A stretch of DNA of 64,000 nucleotides from positions 1-64,000 of the forward strand of contig NZ_CVSS01000037.1 of the NCBI RefSeq assembly GCF_001180185.1, given 5' to 3'. Below are positions 25,471 through 34,938 of this stretch, piece by piece. This DNA comes from Candidatus Pelagibacter communis (GTDB lineage Bacteria; Pseudomonadota; Alphaproteobacteria; Pelagibacterales; Pelagibacteraceae). Each line of letters starts with the position of its first letter. Position 1 is the stretch's first letter. The position numbers and the translations under genes are program-made. The notes below the pieces were generated by a model that saw nothing but the letters and a program-made list of their open reading frames with translations, did not search any database and was not told the DNA's origin.

Positions 25471-26516
25471 TGTCATTGATAACACTTGGTATACTTGGTG
25501 GTGGACAATTAGGAAGTATGCTTTCGGTTGCAGCAAAAGGTTTGAATATCAAAACAGTTATTTTTTGTGATGATGATGATGCGCCCGCGAAAAATTTTTG
25601 TGACGAATTCATTTATGCCGAATATGATGATAATAATAAAATTTATGATTTCGCAAAAAAAGTAAATTTTATTACTTATGAATTTGAAAATATTCCCTAT
25701 GAAACTTTAAATGAACTCAATAAATTGAAACCTGTTTTACCTAAACCTTCTGTAAATCGTTTAATACAACATCGTATAGCTGAGAAGGATTTTGTGAATA
25801 AATTAAATATTAGAACAACCAGATATGTGCTTGTAGAAAATCAGGATGATTTATTGCCTTTAGATGATTTCTTGCCTGGAATATTAAAAACTACTACAAT
25901 GGGATATGACGGCAAAGGTCAATACCCTATTAATAATAAATTAGATATTAAAAATTTAAATATTGATTTTAAAAAAGATTATATTTTAGAAAAAACGGTT
26001 AAACTTAAAAAAGAAATATCTGTGATTATTACTCGATTTAGAAATAATAAATACGAAATTTATGAACCAATTGAAAACATACATAAAGATCAAATTTTGA
26101 AATACTCAAAAATACCAGCAGATATTAATCAAAAACTCTACAATCAATCCAAAGAGTGGGCAATCATGATAGCTGAGGAACTTAAATATATTGGAACTCT
26201 TTGTGTAGAATATTTTATTGATAGAAATGACAACTTATATGTTAATGAAATTGCTCCAAGAGTACATAATTCTGGTCACTTAACAATTAATGCTTACAAC
26301 ATAAGTCAATTTGAGAATCATATCAGAGCTGTTTGTTCTCTCGAGCAAATTAATCTTAAAAAAATTTCAAATGCAGAAATGATAAATATTATTGGGGATG
26401 AAATAATTTACTATCGTCAAAATCCTAAATTAAATAATAATCAATTTTTTTTTGATTATCAAAAAAAAGATATCAAAGAAAAAAGGAAAATGGGACACCT
26501 TACAACTTTGAAATAA
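25470..26516 (+). CDS. purK: N5-carboxyaminoimidazole ribonucleotide synthase
   Basis: This 348-residue ATP-grasp enzyme converts AIR and bicarbonate to N5-CAIR. The start LGILGGGQLGSMLSVAAKGL and the core KTTTMGYDGKGQYPI, ELKYIGTLCVEYFID and NEIAPRVHNSGHLTIN are typical of PurK. It is coupled to purE upstream and to a GNAT gene downstream by one-base TAATG overlaps. Codon use is very AT-rich, with many Asn and Lys residues. Length is normal. Confidence 0.95.
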   Translation: MSLITLGILGGGQLGSMLSVAAKGLNIKTVIFCDDDDAPAKNFCDEFIYAEYDDNNKIYDFAKKVNFITYEFENIPYETLNELNKLKPVLPKPSVNRLIQHRIAEKDFVNKLNIRTTRYVLVENQDDLLPLDDFLPGILKTTTMGYDGKGQYPINNKLDIKNLNIDFKKDYILEKTVKLKKEISVIITRFRNNKYEIYEPIENIHKDQILKYSKIPADINQKLYNQSKEWAIMIAEELKYIGTLCVEYFIDRNDNLYVNEIAPRVHNSGHLTINAYNISQFENHIRAVCSLEQINLKKISNAEMINIIGDEIIYYRQNPKLNNNQFFFDYQKKDIKEKRKMGHLTTLK

Positions 26517-26983
26517 TGCTAAAATCTATAGAGGGTAATTTTGATCATCCAGAGGTAAATCAGCTTTTAAAAAAACATTTTGTAGAACTTAGAGCCGCTT
26601 CACCTGAGGGCAGTGCTCATGTATTAGACATACCTGGGCTTAGAGAACCATCGATAAAATTTTGGAGTTTATGGGATAAAAATCAACTAATGGGGTGTGG
26701 TGCTTTAAAATTTTTAGAAAAATTTCATGGCGAATTTAAATCAATCAGAGTGCATGATGATTATAGAGGCAAAGGTAACGGTGTAAAAATTATTGACCAT
26801 TTAATTGGTGAGGCAAAAAAACTGGGAATTAAAAGATTAAGTATAGAAACGGGTGCAGGAGAATTTTTTGCACCGGCAAGAAAATTGTTTGATAAATTTG
26901 GGTTTAAATCATGCCAACCTTTTGCTCATTATAAAAAAGATATAAATTCCCTATATTTTACAAAAATTTTAGACAATATTTAA
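26516..26983 (+). CDS. GNAT-family N-acetyltransferase
   Basis: This 155-residue GNAT protein has a core of GEFKSIRVHDDYRGKGNGVKI (acetyl-CoA pyrophosphate loop RGKGNG, about residues 82-90) and then RLSIETGAGEFFAPARKLFDKFGF. It resembles the YhbS/ElaA-like small-molecule acetyltransferases. The substrate is unknown. The start overlaps the purK stop by one base, so it is expressed with purine genes, which may only reflect genome compaction. Confidence 0.82.
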   Translation: MLKSIEGNFDHPEVNQLLKKHFVELRAASPEGSAHVLDIPGLREPSIKFWSLWDKNQLMGCGALKFLEKFHGEFKSIRVHDDYRGKGNGVKIIDHLIGEAKKLGIKRLSIETGAGEFFAPARKLFDKFGFKSCQPFAHYKKDINSLYFTKILDNI

Positions 26984-27050
26984 TTTTTTTAATTTATTAT
27001 TTAATCAATTTAGTTGACAAAACTGATAATTTTCTAAAGAAAGCGTTTAA

Positions 27051-27070
27051 ATTACTTAATTATAAGTAAT
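27051..27070. repeat. Palindrome in the cspA leader
   Basis: ATTACTTA and TAAGTAAT form 8-base arms around a 4-base centre, starting 52 bases upstream of the cold-shock protein ATG. A TTGACA hexamer lies at 27014-27019. It may form a hairpin in the 5' untranslated region, as cold-shock mRNAs often have structured leaders, or be an operator. No matching -10 was convincing. Confidence 0.35.
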
Positions 27071-27102
27071 AAATTAATATAACAAATAGTAAGAAGAAAA
27101 AT

Positions 27103-27309
27103 ATGAGTCTACAAGGAAAAGTAAAATGGTTCAATCCTACCAAAGGTTTTGGTTTTATTGAAAGAGATGACAAAGAAAAAGATGTATTCGTACATGTGTC
27201 AGCAGTAAGAGATGCTGGTATGAACGGATTAGATGAGGGTCAGGCTTTGACTTTCGATGTTGAAGATGGTCCTAAAGGTCCTTCGGCAGTTAACTTAAAA
27301 ACTGCATAA
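27103..27309 (+). CDS. Cold-shock domain protein
   Basis: This 68-residue single OB-fold protein has both RNA-binding motifs: KGFGFIER (RNP1-like) and [10 protein letters not shown] (RNP2). It begins [16 protein letters not shown], as CspA-family proteins do, and should bind single-stranded RNA or DNA as a chaperone. It is a single-gene unit: about 120 AT-rich bases precede it with a possible leader hairpin, and a long hairpin terminator follows. The purine-rich AGAAGAAAAAT before the ATG is a plausible ribosome site. Confidence 0.95.
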   Translation: MSLQGKVKWFNPTKGFGFIERDDKEKDVFVHVSAVRDAGMNGLDEGQALTFDVEDGPKGPSAVNLKTA

Positions 27310-27321
27310 TTTTCACATAAA

Positions 27322-27381
27322 AAATTGGCTATAAATTTAATTATTTTTAATTAAGAATTAATTTATTTTTATAGCCAATTT
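27322..27381 (+). terminator. Long hairpin terminator after cspA
   Basis: AAATTGGCTATAAA (27322-27335) pairs perfectly with TTTATAGCCAATTT (27368-27381). The 32-base interval between the arms is itself nearly self-complementary (TTTAATT and AATTAATT), so the whole element can fold into one long AT-rich hairpin. It lies 13 bases after the cspA stop. It may also stabilise the 3' end of the message. Confidence 0.6.
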
Positions 27382-27411
27382 ACTATTCTTCAATTTAATT
27401 AAAAACTATTT

Positions 27412-28158
27412 ATGATTGGTATTTTAGGTGGAATGGGTACTCAGGCAGGTTTAGATTTTTGCAATAAGCTTGCAATTTTATACAGAGGTAAGATAGATCA
27501 GGATTATCCATTGTTTTTACTCTATAACAAATCTAATATACCAGGTAGACCTGAATCAATTGGTATTCATACAGGAAAGCTATCAAAAAAAACAAGTGAT
27601 AAAAAAACTAAACAAAAATATTCATTAGTTTTAAAAAGTTTAATTTATGGCTGTAATCTTTTAAAAAAAAGTAATTGTAAATTTATAGTCATACCCTGTA
27701 ATACAGCACATTATTGGTATGATGACTTAAAAAAAAAAATTAGCATACCCATAATAAATATGCCCAAAGAAGTTTTTTTATATGCCCAAAAAAAATGTAA
27801 AAAAAATTCATCAATTGGTTTGCTTGCAACTGAAGGAACTTTAAAAACAGGTGTCTATAACAAGTTTTTTGATAAAAAATATAATTTAGTTTTTCCAAAT
27901 AAATCTATTCAAAGTATATCTGTAAATAAAGCAATTAAATTTGTAAAAATGGGTAAAATAAAATTAGCAAGTAAAGTAATTAAACCTGCGATAAATTATT
28001 TAATCAAAAAAAAATGTAAAAAAATTATCTTAGGTTGTACAGAGCTTCCTATTGCCATATTTGCCTATAAACCATTCAAGACAATTAAATCTTCAAAAAT
28101 TTTTTTAGATCCAAATTTGATTTTAGCTAATGCTGCCATGAAGAAATACAAAAAATAG
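27412..28158 (+). CDS. Aspartate/glutamate racemase family protein
   Basis: This 248-residue protein of the Asp/Glu racemase superfamily has N-terminal IGILGGMGTQAGLDFCNKL, the first catalytic cysteine in FIVIPCNTAHYWYD, and the second in IILGCTELPIAI. Both cysteines are present, so a racemase activity on an amino acid is plausible, most likely aspartate. The protein is very lysine-rich. It starts 30 bases after the cspA terminator and is followed 3 bases later by an unknown gene. Confidence 0.83.
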   Translation: MIGILGGMGTQAGLDFCNKLAILYRGKIDQDYPLFLLYNKSNIPGRPESIGIHTGKLSKKTSDKKTKQKYSLVLKSLIYGCNLLKKSNCKFIVIPCNTAHYWYDDLKKKISIPIINMPKEVFLYAQKKCKKNSSIGLLATEGTLKTGVYNKFFDKKYNLVFPNKSIQSISVNKAIKFVKMGKIKLASKVIKPAINYLIKKKCKKIILGCTELPIAIFAYKPFKTIKSSKIFLDPNLILANAAMKKYKK

Positions 28159-28161
28159 ATA

Positions 28162-28572
28162 ATGCCATCTAAAGGAAAACCTTATGTGTTGTTAGTTGCA
28201 GAAGCAATTTACTTAAAAGTTTGTGAGATAAAGAAAAAAAATCCTGAACTTTCAAACATAAACGCAATTGAAAATTTTATTGGATCAACTGTCTACAATG
28301 AAATTAGTAGTGGAAAATTTCATGATAAATTAATTGATCAGGTTTCTAAAAAAAAAGCACCTGAAGAAACTATAAGATTACTCCATATTCAAAAAGAATT
28401 ATCTGTCAAACAGTTAATCCAATTTCCTGAATTATATTATGCAAAGAGTCACTATCCTCTTGAAATTTCTCAAAGAGCCTTTGATCATTTGTGGAGAATG
28501 TGTGAAAGTTATGAGCTATGGTGTAAGGAAAGCAAACAAGAAAATTTAATTAAACTAAATATTATTGATTAA
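28162..28572 (+). CDS. Hypothetical protein (136 aa)
   Basis: I recognise no family for this 136-residue soluble, helix-rich, lysine-rich protein. It lacks a signal peptide and membrane segments. It has two cysteines and a tryptophan near the C-terminus (LWRMCESYELWCKES). It lies 3 bases after the racemase-family gene and ends overlapping the convergent 103-residue gene by 11 bases. Its placement suggests co-transcription with the racemase-family gene, but that gives no clear functional hint. Confidence 0.55.
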   Translation: MPSKGKPYVLLVAEAIYLKVCEIKKKNPELSNINAIENFIGSTVYNEISSGKFHDKLIDQVSKKKAPEETIRLLHIQKELSVKQLIQFPELYYAKSHYPLEISQRAFDHLWRMCESYELWCKESKQENLIKLNIID

Positions 28573-28873
28573 TATTTACCAGATTTATTTTTTTCCTAGC
28601 TAAATAAATTCTTTTTTCAACCAATTTTCTTAATTCTTCATTCAGATCTTTTTTAGAATTATTTTTTTCTATTGTTTCTTTAACTAAATCTAGAGAATTT
28701 TTTCCAGTTTTGTATTTAATAGATTTATTAATCAAATATTGACCACCAGCTTTATAAATATTTCCTGAGGTTATTGCGGTTACACTTGGTCCAATTAAAG
28801 ACATTAAAGGTATGAATCCTGACAAGAAAACGAAGGATATTAAAATTAATGTTAATCTAATAAACCTATTCAT
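28562..28873 (-). CDS. Hypothetical exported or membrane-anchored protein (103 aa)
   Basis: This 103-residue protein has an N-terminal hydrophobic segment (LTLILISFVFLSGFIPLMSLIG) and then a second weakly hydrophobic stretch. A charged, helix-prone C-terminal half with many Lys and Glu follows. No family is recognised. It is a single gene between convergent and divergent neighbours, with about 100 AT-rich bases upstream shared with the EamA permease promoter region. Confidence 0.5.
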   Translation of the reverse strand: MNRFIRLTLILISFVFLSGFIPLMSLIGPSVTAITSGNIYKAGGQYLINKSIKYKTGKNSLDLVKETIEKNNSKKDLNEELRKLVEKRIYLARKKINLVNINQ

Positions 28874-28977
28874 ATCAAAACCTTAGTTGATTTGATTAGA
28901 TTATTCTATTTAATTGTAGTCCAAATTAGGGTTAAAATATCCAAAATTTATTAAGATTAATGTAATTTGAACGTTTT

Positions 28978-29826
28978 ATGCTGAAGATATATCCATTAAT
29001 ATTTATTATCTTATGGTCTTCTGCATTTATTACTACAAAACCGATTATAGATAATAGTGATCCATTTTCAGCATTAGCATTCAGATTTTTTTTTGTTGCA
29101 ATAGGATTTTTTTTATTTTCTCTTTATCTTAAACAATCAGTAATTATTCGAAAAAAAAATTTAATTGAGTCTATATTAAGTGGTATTCTTTTTCATGGAT
29201 TTTATTTAGGTGGGGTATTTTATTCCATATCAATTGGTATGCCTACAGGTACTGCTGCATTAATAGTAACACTACAACCTGTTTTAACAAATGTGTTGAG
29301 CGGACCAATACTAAATGAAGAAGTTACTATAAATCAATGGATCGGAGTATTTTTAGGATTTTTTGGGGCAACATTAGTTCTGGGTTTTGATATTGGTGTT
29401 GATATTCCTCTAATTGGTGTAGTGGCAACAATAGTAGCTTTAATCTCAATTACTGTTTCTACAATTTGGCAAAAAAAATTAAGTAACAATTTACCTTTAA
29501 CAGTCAGTAATTTTTATCAAGCTTTGGGTGGTTGTTTGTTTCATATAATAATAATAATTTTATTTGCTAAACCATATATTGATTTTACGAAAACATTTAT
29601 CATTTCGATGAGTCACCAAATTTTTCTAGTTTCATTTGGAGCATTTACGATATTAATGTTTTTAATAAAAAACAATTCTGCTAGTAAAACAGTTTCTATA
29701 TTTTTTTTAATTCCAGCTACCTCGGCTTTAATGGCTTGGCTTTTTTTAGACGAAAATTTAACTAAAATAGATATTTTGGGTTTTATCATAACAACAATAG
29801 GAGTTTATATTGCGACCAGGAATTAA
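28978..29826 (+). CDS. EamA/DMT-family permease
   Basis: This 282-residue protein has about ten transmembrane helices in two EamA repeats. The first repeat includes LWSSAFITTKPIIDNSDPFS near the start and PTGTAALIVTLQPVLTNVLS. The second ends in FLIPATSALMAWLFLDENLT. Drug/metabolite transporter proteins of this type move amino acids or metabolites, and the substrate cannot be told. It converges on soxG with a 5-base gap. Confidence 0.87.
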   Translation: MLKIYPLIFIILWSSAFITTKPIIDNSDPFSALAFRFFFVAIGFFLFSLYLKQSVIIRKKNLIESILSGILFHGFYLGGVFYSISIGMPTGTAALIVTLQPVLTNVLSGPILNEEVTINQWIGVFLGFFGATLVLGFDIGVDIPLIGVVATIVALISITVSTIWQKKLSNNLPLTVSNFYQALGGCLFHIIIIILFAKPYIDFTKTFIISMSHQIFLVSFGAFTILMFLIKNNSASKTVSIFFLIPATSALMAWLFLDENLTKIDILGFIITTIGVYIATRN

Positions 29827-29831
29827 ATATT

Positions 29832-30419
29832 TTATATGGTTTTAAACCCAAATTCTAAAGACGCATCAGTAATAGAGTGATAAAATGATTCTCCAAAACT
29901 TCTAAGTGTAAATAACCTTACTTTTTCAGGGTTGGTATCAAGCATATCAATGGTAAATGCTATTCCATTATAAGTTGAATTTATTGAATTATTTTTTTCT
30001 AAAGTATTGAAGTTAAAAGGACAACCTTTTTTTAAAACTTCTCTAGTATTTTTTCCCTCAAGTTCAATTATTGCTTTAGAGTGAGACAAATCAGTAACTG
30101 CAAAATCTGATTCGTTGCAAACATTGAGAAGATTATTAATTAGATCTTTTTTTGAAGACACTAAAAGCCAATTTTTTGGTCCGTTCCATAAAATTCTTGT
30201 ATCACTATTAGATGTTACTTTTAATGGTTCATTATTAAAATTTAAATTATCTATACTTATATTTTCTAAAGAAACTTGAGAATTTTTATACTGAACTATT
30301 TGAATAATTAACAAATTTTTTAACTCTGAAATCTTTAGGAGTTCTCTCTCATTTTTATCCTTATAATCACCAAATTGGCCCTTAGAGTGAATATTTGCTA
30401 AAGGTGATATTAAATTCAT
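29832..30419 (-). CDS. soxG: Sarcosine oxidase gamma subunit (or NMG dehydrogenase MgdD)
   Basis: This 195-residue small folate-domain-like subunit of heterotetrameric sarcosine oxidase is recognised by RILWNGPKNWLLVSSKK, FAVTDLSHSKAIIELEGKNTRE and VRLFTLRSFGESFYHSI. It stabilises the complex near the alpha subunit. It overlaps soxA by four bases (ATGA). Because N-methylglutamate dehydrogenase (MgdABCD) has the same subunit architecture, the whole complex could oxidise N-methylglutamate instead of sarcosine. Confidence 0.85.
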   Translation of the reverse strand: MNLISPLANIHSKGQFGDYKDKNERELLKISELKNLLIIQIVQYKNSQVSLENISIDNLNFNNEPLKVTSNSDTRILWNGPKNWLLVSSKKDLINNLLNVCNESDFAVTDLSHSKAIIELEGKNTREVLKKGCPFNFNTLEKNNSINSTYNGIAFTIDMLDTNPEKVRLFTLRSFGESFYHSITDASLEFGFKTI

Positions 30420-33412
30420 GATCTAACCCTTTCACCTTTTGGGTCAACATAATGTGAAGAAACTATTTCAACTGGAATTATTTTATTTTTTAAAGGGGAC
30501 ATCACAAATAATTTTTTACCGATCATATTCTTTCCATCTTTAAGAATAGCCAAAGAAAATGGATTATCGTGTTCTACACTCCAGCATGATGCCGAAATAT
30601 AACCTAATTTTGGGTTAGGTAGTGGTGCATTAGAGTCTTTTACTAAATGGGAGCCCTCTGGAATAGTTGTTTTCTTATCTAAAGGGACTACTCCTACTAT
30701 TCTTTGTCTATCAGCAGCTACAAATGCAGCTCTTTGTAATGATCGTTTTCCAATAAAATCTTTTTTTTTACTTATTAGGCCATCTAACGCATTATCGTAA
30801 GGGATTGTTCTCCCGTCAAGTTCCGAGCCCGCAACATGGCCCATCTCGATACGTAGTGTAGATAGTGCTTCTGTTCCGTACGGTTGAATTTTAAATTCCT
30901 GACCTAATTCAATGATTTTTTCCCACATATAGTTACCACTATCCGACTTTACGTTCACCTCATAAGCCAACTCACCTGAGAATGAAATTCTAAAAATTCT
31001 TGCCTCTGTACCAAATAAATCTGCCTCCATGTAACCCATAAATGGCAAATTTTCATTGGATACATTATCCTTTGGAAATAATTTTTGTAATAAAGCTCTT
31101 GATTTTGGTCCAGCTATTGCTGCGCCAGCCCATTGTTCAGTTGTTGAAACTACATTTACATTTAATTCTGGCCAAACAAGTTGTAAATAATATTCAAGAT
31201 GTGAAAGTACATTTGCTGCTTGAGCTGTTGTTGTGGTCATATGATAATGGTTTTCTGAAATTCTTGTGGTAGTTCCATCATCCATTACTATACCATCTTC
31301 TCTTAACATAACTCCGTATCTAGCTTTACCAATTGGCAATTTCAACCAAGCGTTAGTATAAATTCTATTTAAAAACTCTGCAGAGTCAGGGCCTTTAATA
31401 TCTATTTTACCTAAAGTTGTAACATCACAAACACCAACATTGGTTCTAACATTTTTAGCTTCTCTTTTAGAGGCTTCAAATAAAGTTTCATTTCCTATCT
31501 TATAGTATCTAGGTCTCAACCAAACTCCAGCATCTACAAAAACTGCATTATTCTTTTCATGCCATGAATGCATTGGTGATTTTCTGGTTGGTTTTGAGTG
31601 TTTACCAATTTCTCTTCCAACTATGGCTCCAATTGAAACTGGTGAGTAAGGAGGTCTAAATGTTGTATGACCTACTGCTGGAACAACTTTATTCTCAATT
31701 TCAGACACAAGTTGTAATCCATTTAAGTTACTCGTTTTACCTTGATCTGTAGCCATTCCAAGTGTTGTATACCTTTTAACATGCTCAATTGATCGGTAAC
31801 CTTCTCTTAACGCTAGCTCTATATCTGTAACAGCAACATCATTTTGAAAATCTAAAAATCTTTTGTAATTTTTTCCTTTTGGCAAAGGTACGCACCAAAA
31901 CTTATCGTGCTTTGAAGATTTTTTTTCAACTACATTTGGTATTGAGATTTCATTTTCTTTTTTTGTTATTTTTTTTGATATTTCATTTGCTGCTTTAAAT
32001 GAAGTTTTTAAGGTATTCTGAAGTGAAAAAATTCCATTAGCTGCTCCTAAAGTAGTTTCTTTTTGTTTAGATTTACCGGGAACAAAGGCGTCTATTTCTT
32101 CATTAAATTTTGTTTTATTACCTGATTGAGAAGCGAGATGAATAGTTGGTGTCCAAAAACCAGAAACACATATACAGTCGCATTTTATATTTTCAATTTT
32201 TCCTAATTGTTTTTTGTCTTCTGAAATACCTGCAATATCAGCAGATTTTACTTTTTTATAACCCTGAGCAGCAACAACAACATAAGAAAATTTTATTTTG
32301 ATTCCAAGATTAATTGCCTCATCAATAATTTCTCCGCTAGGGTTTTTTCTTGAATCTAAAACAATTGGATCGATCCCATTTTTTTTAAATTCAATGGCCG
32401 TTTCATAACCACTATCATTATTTGTAAATACTAAAGGATTTTTTCCAACTAAAACGCCATAAACTTTAAGATATTCTTTTGCTGCTGATGAAAGCATTAC
32501 ACCAGGAGTATCATTATTTCCAAAAACTATAGGTCTTTCAATAGATCCTGAAGAAATCAAAACTTCTTTTGCTCTGATGTACCAAAGTCTCTTGTTTGGG
32601 TGAAATTTTTTTGTTTGTGGCAAGTGATCGCTCACCTTCTCAGACATTACAAGCATATTATGATCGTAATATCCAAAAATTTGTGATCGATTTTTGATAG
32701 TTACATTGGGCATTTCTTTAAGTTCTGAAATAATACTCTCAGCCCAATCTTTTCCTGATTGATTTCCAATATTAACATCACTAGTCAAAAGAGATCCTCC
32801 AAATCTAGGTTTTTCCTCTGCTAAAATTACTCTTGCACCATTTTTTGCAGCTGTATATGCGCTTGCCAATCCTGAAGGTCCCGATCCAGCAATTAATAAA
32901 TCACAATATTCGTATTTATGTTCATACCTCTCTTTATCGTGCTCGGTTGACGCAACACCTAGTCCAGCTGCTTTTCTAATAAATGGTTCATAAACTTTAT
33001 ACCAAAAACTTTTTGGCCACATAAATGTTTTATAATAAAATCCAGCTGGTAAAAAAATATTCAAAAAATTATTTATTGCCCCGACATCAAAATTTACACT
33101 TGGCCAACAATTAACACTTTTTGCCTCTAGACCTTCAAAAAGTTCTTGTTCTGTGGCTTTAATATTTGGTTCAGTCTCCCCATTTCTATAAAGCTGAACT
33201 ACAGCATAAGGTTCATCAACTCCTGCTCCAAAAAAACCTCTTGGTCTATGATATTTAAAGCTCCTTCCTACTAAATGAACTCCATTAGCTAATAGTGCTG
33301 ACGCTAAAGTATCTCCTTCGTATCCAAAATAATTTTTACCGTTAAATTTAAATGAAATCTTTTTATCTCTATTTATAAGTCCAATATTTTGTAATCTATA
33401 ATTTTGAGACAT
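30416..33412 (-). CDS. soxA: Sarcosine oxidase alpha subunit (or NMG dehydrogenase MgdC)
   Basis: This 998-residue alpha subunit has an N-terminal ferredoxin-like domain without cluster cysteines (GDTLASALLANGVHLVGRS), a nucleotide-binding domain with IAGSGPSGLASAY (about residue 174), and C-terminal GcvT and GcvT_C domains (about 600-990) that bind tetrahydrofolate. The complex oxidises sarcosine to glycine and passes formaldehyde to THF as methylene-THF. Its start overlaps the soxD stop by one base (TAATG at 33414-33410). Length matches the family. The alternative substrate is N-methylglutamate. Confidence 0.9.
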   Translation of the reverse strand: MSQNYRLQNIGLINRDKKISFKFNGKNYFGYEGDTLASALLANGVHLVGRSFKYHRPRGFFGAGVDEPYAVVQLYRNGETEPNIKATEQELFEGLEAKSVNCWPSVNFDVGAINNFLNIFLPAGFYYKTFMWPKSFWYKVYEPFIRKAAGLGVASTEHDKERYEHKYEYCDLLIAGSGPSGLASAYTAAKNGARVILAEEKPRFGGSLLTSDVNIGNQSGKDWAESIISELKEMPNVTIKNRSQIFGYYDHNMLVMSEKVSDHLPQTKKFHPNKRLWYIRAKEVLISSGSIERPIVFGNNDTPGVMLSSAAKEYLKVYGVLVGKNPLVFTNNDSGYETAIEFKKNGIDPIVLDSRKNPSGEIIDEAINLGIKIKFSYVVVAAQGYKKVKSADIAGISEDKKQLGKIENIKCDCICVSGFWTPTIHLASQSGNKTKFNEEIDAFVPGKSKQKETTLGAANGIFSLQNTLKTSFKAANEISKKITKKENEISIPNVVEKKSSKHDKFWCVPLPKGKNYKRFLDFQNDVAVTDIELALREGYRSIEHVKRYTTLGMATDQGKTSNLNGLQLVSEIENKVVPAVGHTTFRPPYSPVSIGAIVGREIGKHSKPTRKSPMHSWHEKNNAVFVDAGVWLRPRYYKIGNETLFEASKREAKNVRTNVGVCDVTTLGKIDIKGPDSAEFLNRIYTNAWLKLPIGKARYGVMLREDGIVMDDGTTTRISENHYHMTTTTAQAANVLSHLEYYLQLVWPELNVNVVSTTEQWAGAAIAGPKSRALLQKLFPKDNVSNENLPFMGYMEADLFGTEARIFRISFSGELAYEVNVKSDSGNYMWEKIIELGQEFKIQPYGTEALSTLRIEMGHVAGSELDGRTIPYDNALDGLISKKKDFIGKRSLQRAAFVAADRQRIVGVVPLDKKTTIPEGSHLVKDSNAPLPNPKLGYISASCWSVEHDNPFSLAILKDGKNMIGKKLFVMSPLKNKIIPVEIVSSHYVDPKGERVRS

Positions 33413-33681
33413 TACGATATCTCCTCATCAGCTTTTAGTGTATTAAATATTTCATGAGTAGCTGTATCTCTCTCAACTTTTATCCATTGTCTACATCCTG
33501 AAAGATGTTGCCATAACTCCCAGTGTTTTCCTCTCAAACTTTTTCTATTATAAACAAAATTATCCCAATCCTTATCTGAGATTTCCTGATTTAATTCTGG
33601 TCTTTTTACACTTGCATCTCCTCCATAGGAAAATTCATTTTGTGATCTCAAACCACAATGTGGGCACTTTATATGAAGCAT
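33412..33681 (-). CDS. soxD: Sarcosine oxidase delta subunit (or MgdB)
   Basis: This 89-residue zinc subunit has CPHCG at the N-terminus (cysteines 6 and 9), and HLSGCRQW supplies the remaining histidine and cysteine ligands. ELNQEISDKDWDNFVYNRK and GKHWELWQH are the classical delta-subunit motifs. It sits between soxB and soxA, adjoining soxB and overlapping soxA by one base, so all four subunits are made in one transcript in the order B, D, A, G. Confidence 0.92.
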   Translation of the reverse strand: MLHIKCPHCGLRSQNEFSYGGDASVKRPELNQEISDKDWDNFVYNRKSLRGKHWELWQHLSGCRQWIKVERDTATHEIFNTLKADEEIS

Positions 33682-34938
33682 TTATGAGATCCAAGTTTTG
33701 GTACCAAGTCCTTTTTCATCAAGTAAGTAACCTGTATTAAATCTTTTTAAGCTATATCCTGAATTTAATTCATGAACTTTATCTTGTGCAATCGTGTGAG
33801 CGAAAGTCCAACCTGAGGCTGGAGTAGCTTTAAAACCTCCATAACACCAACCACAATTTAAATATAACCCTTCGATATGAGTTTTGTCTATGATCGGCGA
33901 ACCATCCATTGACATATCCATTATTCCACCCCATGTTCTTAACATCTTAAGTTTGCTGAGGAAGGGCATCATTGCAATTCCCTCAGTTAACACATGTTGT
34001 AATGTTGGCAAATTTCCTCTTTGAGCATAACTATTATAACCATCTAGATCTCCGCCCATGACCATCTCACCTTTATCTGATTGACTTATATAAAAGTGAC
34101 CTGCACCAAAAGTTACTACTTTATCTAAAACTGGTTTAACTGGTTCTGACACACATGCTTGTAAAAGATGTGTTTCTATCGGTAAAGTCATATTCAATTT
34201 TTCAGCTAAAATATTTGTGCTACCAGCAACACATAGACCTATTTTTTTTGCTTTTATGTTTCCACGTGATGTTCTAACTCCATTTATTTTTCCTGCAGAT
34301 ACATCGAATCCTATAACCTCACAATTTTGAATTATATCTACACCCATAGAATCTGCTTGACGTGCATAACCCCATGCTACAGCATCATGTCTTGCTGTTC
34401 CTGCACTTGGCTGCATTAAACCTCCAAAAATTGGAAATCTTACATTTTCAGAAAAATCTGCCATTGGAATAATTTCTTTTACTTGTTCTCTGTTAAGTAA
34501 AACTGCATCAATACCATTCAATCGCATTGAGTTTCCTCTTCTTGCATAAACATTCATTTGAGCATCAGAGTGTGCGAGATTTATTATACCCCTAGGAGAA
34601 AACATCACATTATAATTTAAATCCTGGCTCATGCTTCTCCATAAATCCATTCCGAACTCACTGAATAAACCATTGTCATCATGCATGTAATTTGATCTAA
34701 TAATTGTCGTATTACGACCTACATTTCCTCCACCAATCCAGCCTTTCTCTATGATTGCAACATTTGTTATATTGTGTTCTTTTGCCAAATAATATGCTGT
34801 AGCTAATCCATGGCCTCCACCACCAATAATCACAACATCATACTCATTTTTTGGAGTTGGATCTTTCCAAGCCAAATCCCAATTTTCATGGTTAGAGAAG
34901 GCATTTTTTATTAAGCTGAATATTGAATAATTTTGCAT
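33682..34938 (-). CDS. soxB: Sarcosine oxidase beta subunit (or MgdA)
   Basis: This 418-residue catalytic flavoprotein has the FAD loop VVIIGGGGHGLATAYYLAKE (about 35-54). SAGTARHDAVAWGYARQAD contains the histidine that carries covalent FMN in heterotetrameric sarcosine oxidases. It oxidises the N-methyl substrate and passes electrons to the alpha-subunit side. It heads the soxBDAG operon and is divergent from fhs across a 122-base gap. The pairing with Fhs makes sense, because Fhs connects formate with folate-bound C1 units. Confidence 0.92.
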   Translation of the reverse strand: MQNYSIFSLIKNAFSNHENWDLAWKDPTPKNEYDVVIIGGGGHGLATAYYLAKEHNITNVAIIEKGWIGGGNVGRNTTIIRSNYMHDDNGLFSEFGMDLWRSMSQDLNYNVMFSPRGIINLAHSDAQMNVYARRGNSMRLNGIDAVLLNREQVKEIIPMADFSENVRFPIFGGLMQPSAGTARHDAVAWGYARQADSMGVDIIQNCEVIGFDVSAGKINGVRTSRGNIKAKKIGLCVAGSTNILAEKLNMTLPIETHLLQACVSEPVKPVLDKVVTFGAGHFYISQSDKGEMVMGGDLDGYNSYAQRGNLPTLQHVLTEGIAMMPFLSKLKMLRTWGGIMDMSMDGSPIIDKTHIEGLYLNCGWCYGGFKATPASGWTFAHTIAQDKVHELNSGYSLKRFNTGYLLDEKGLGTKTWIS

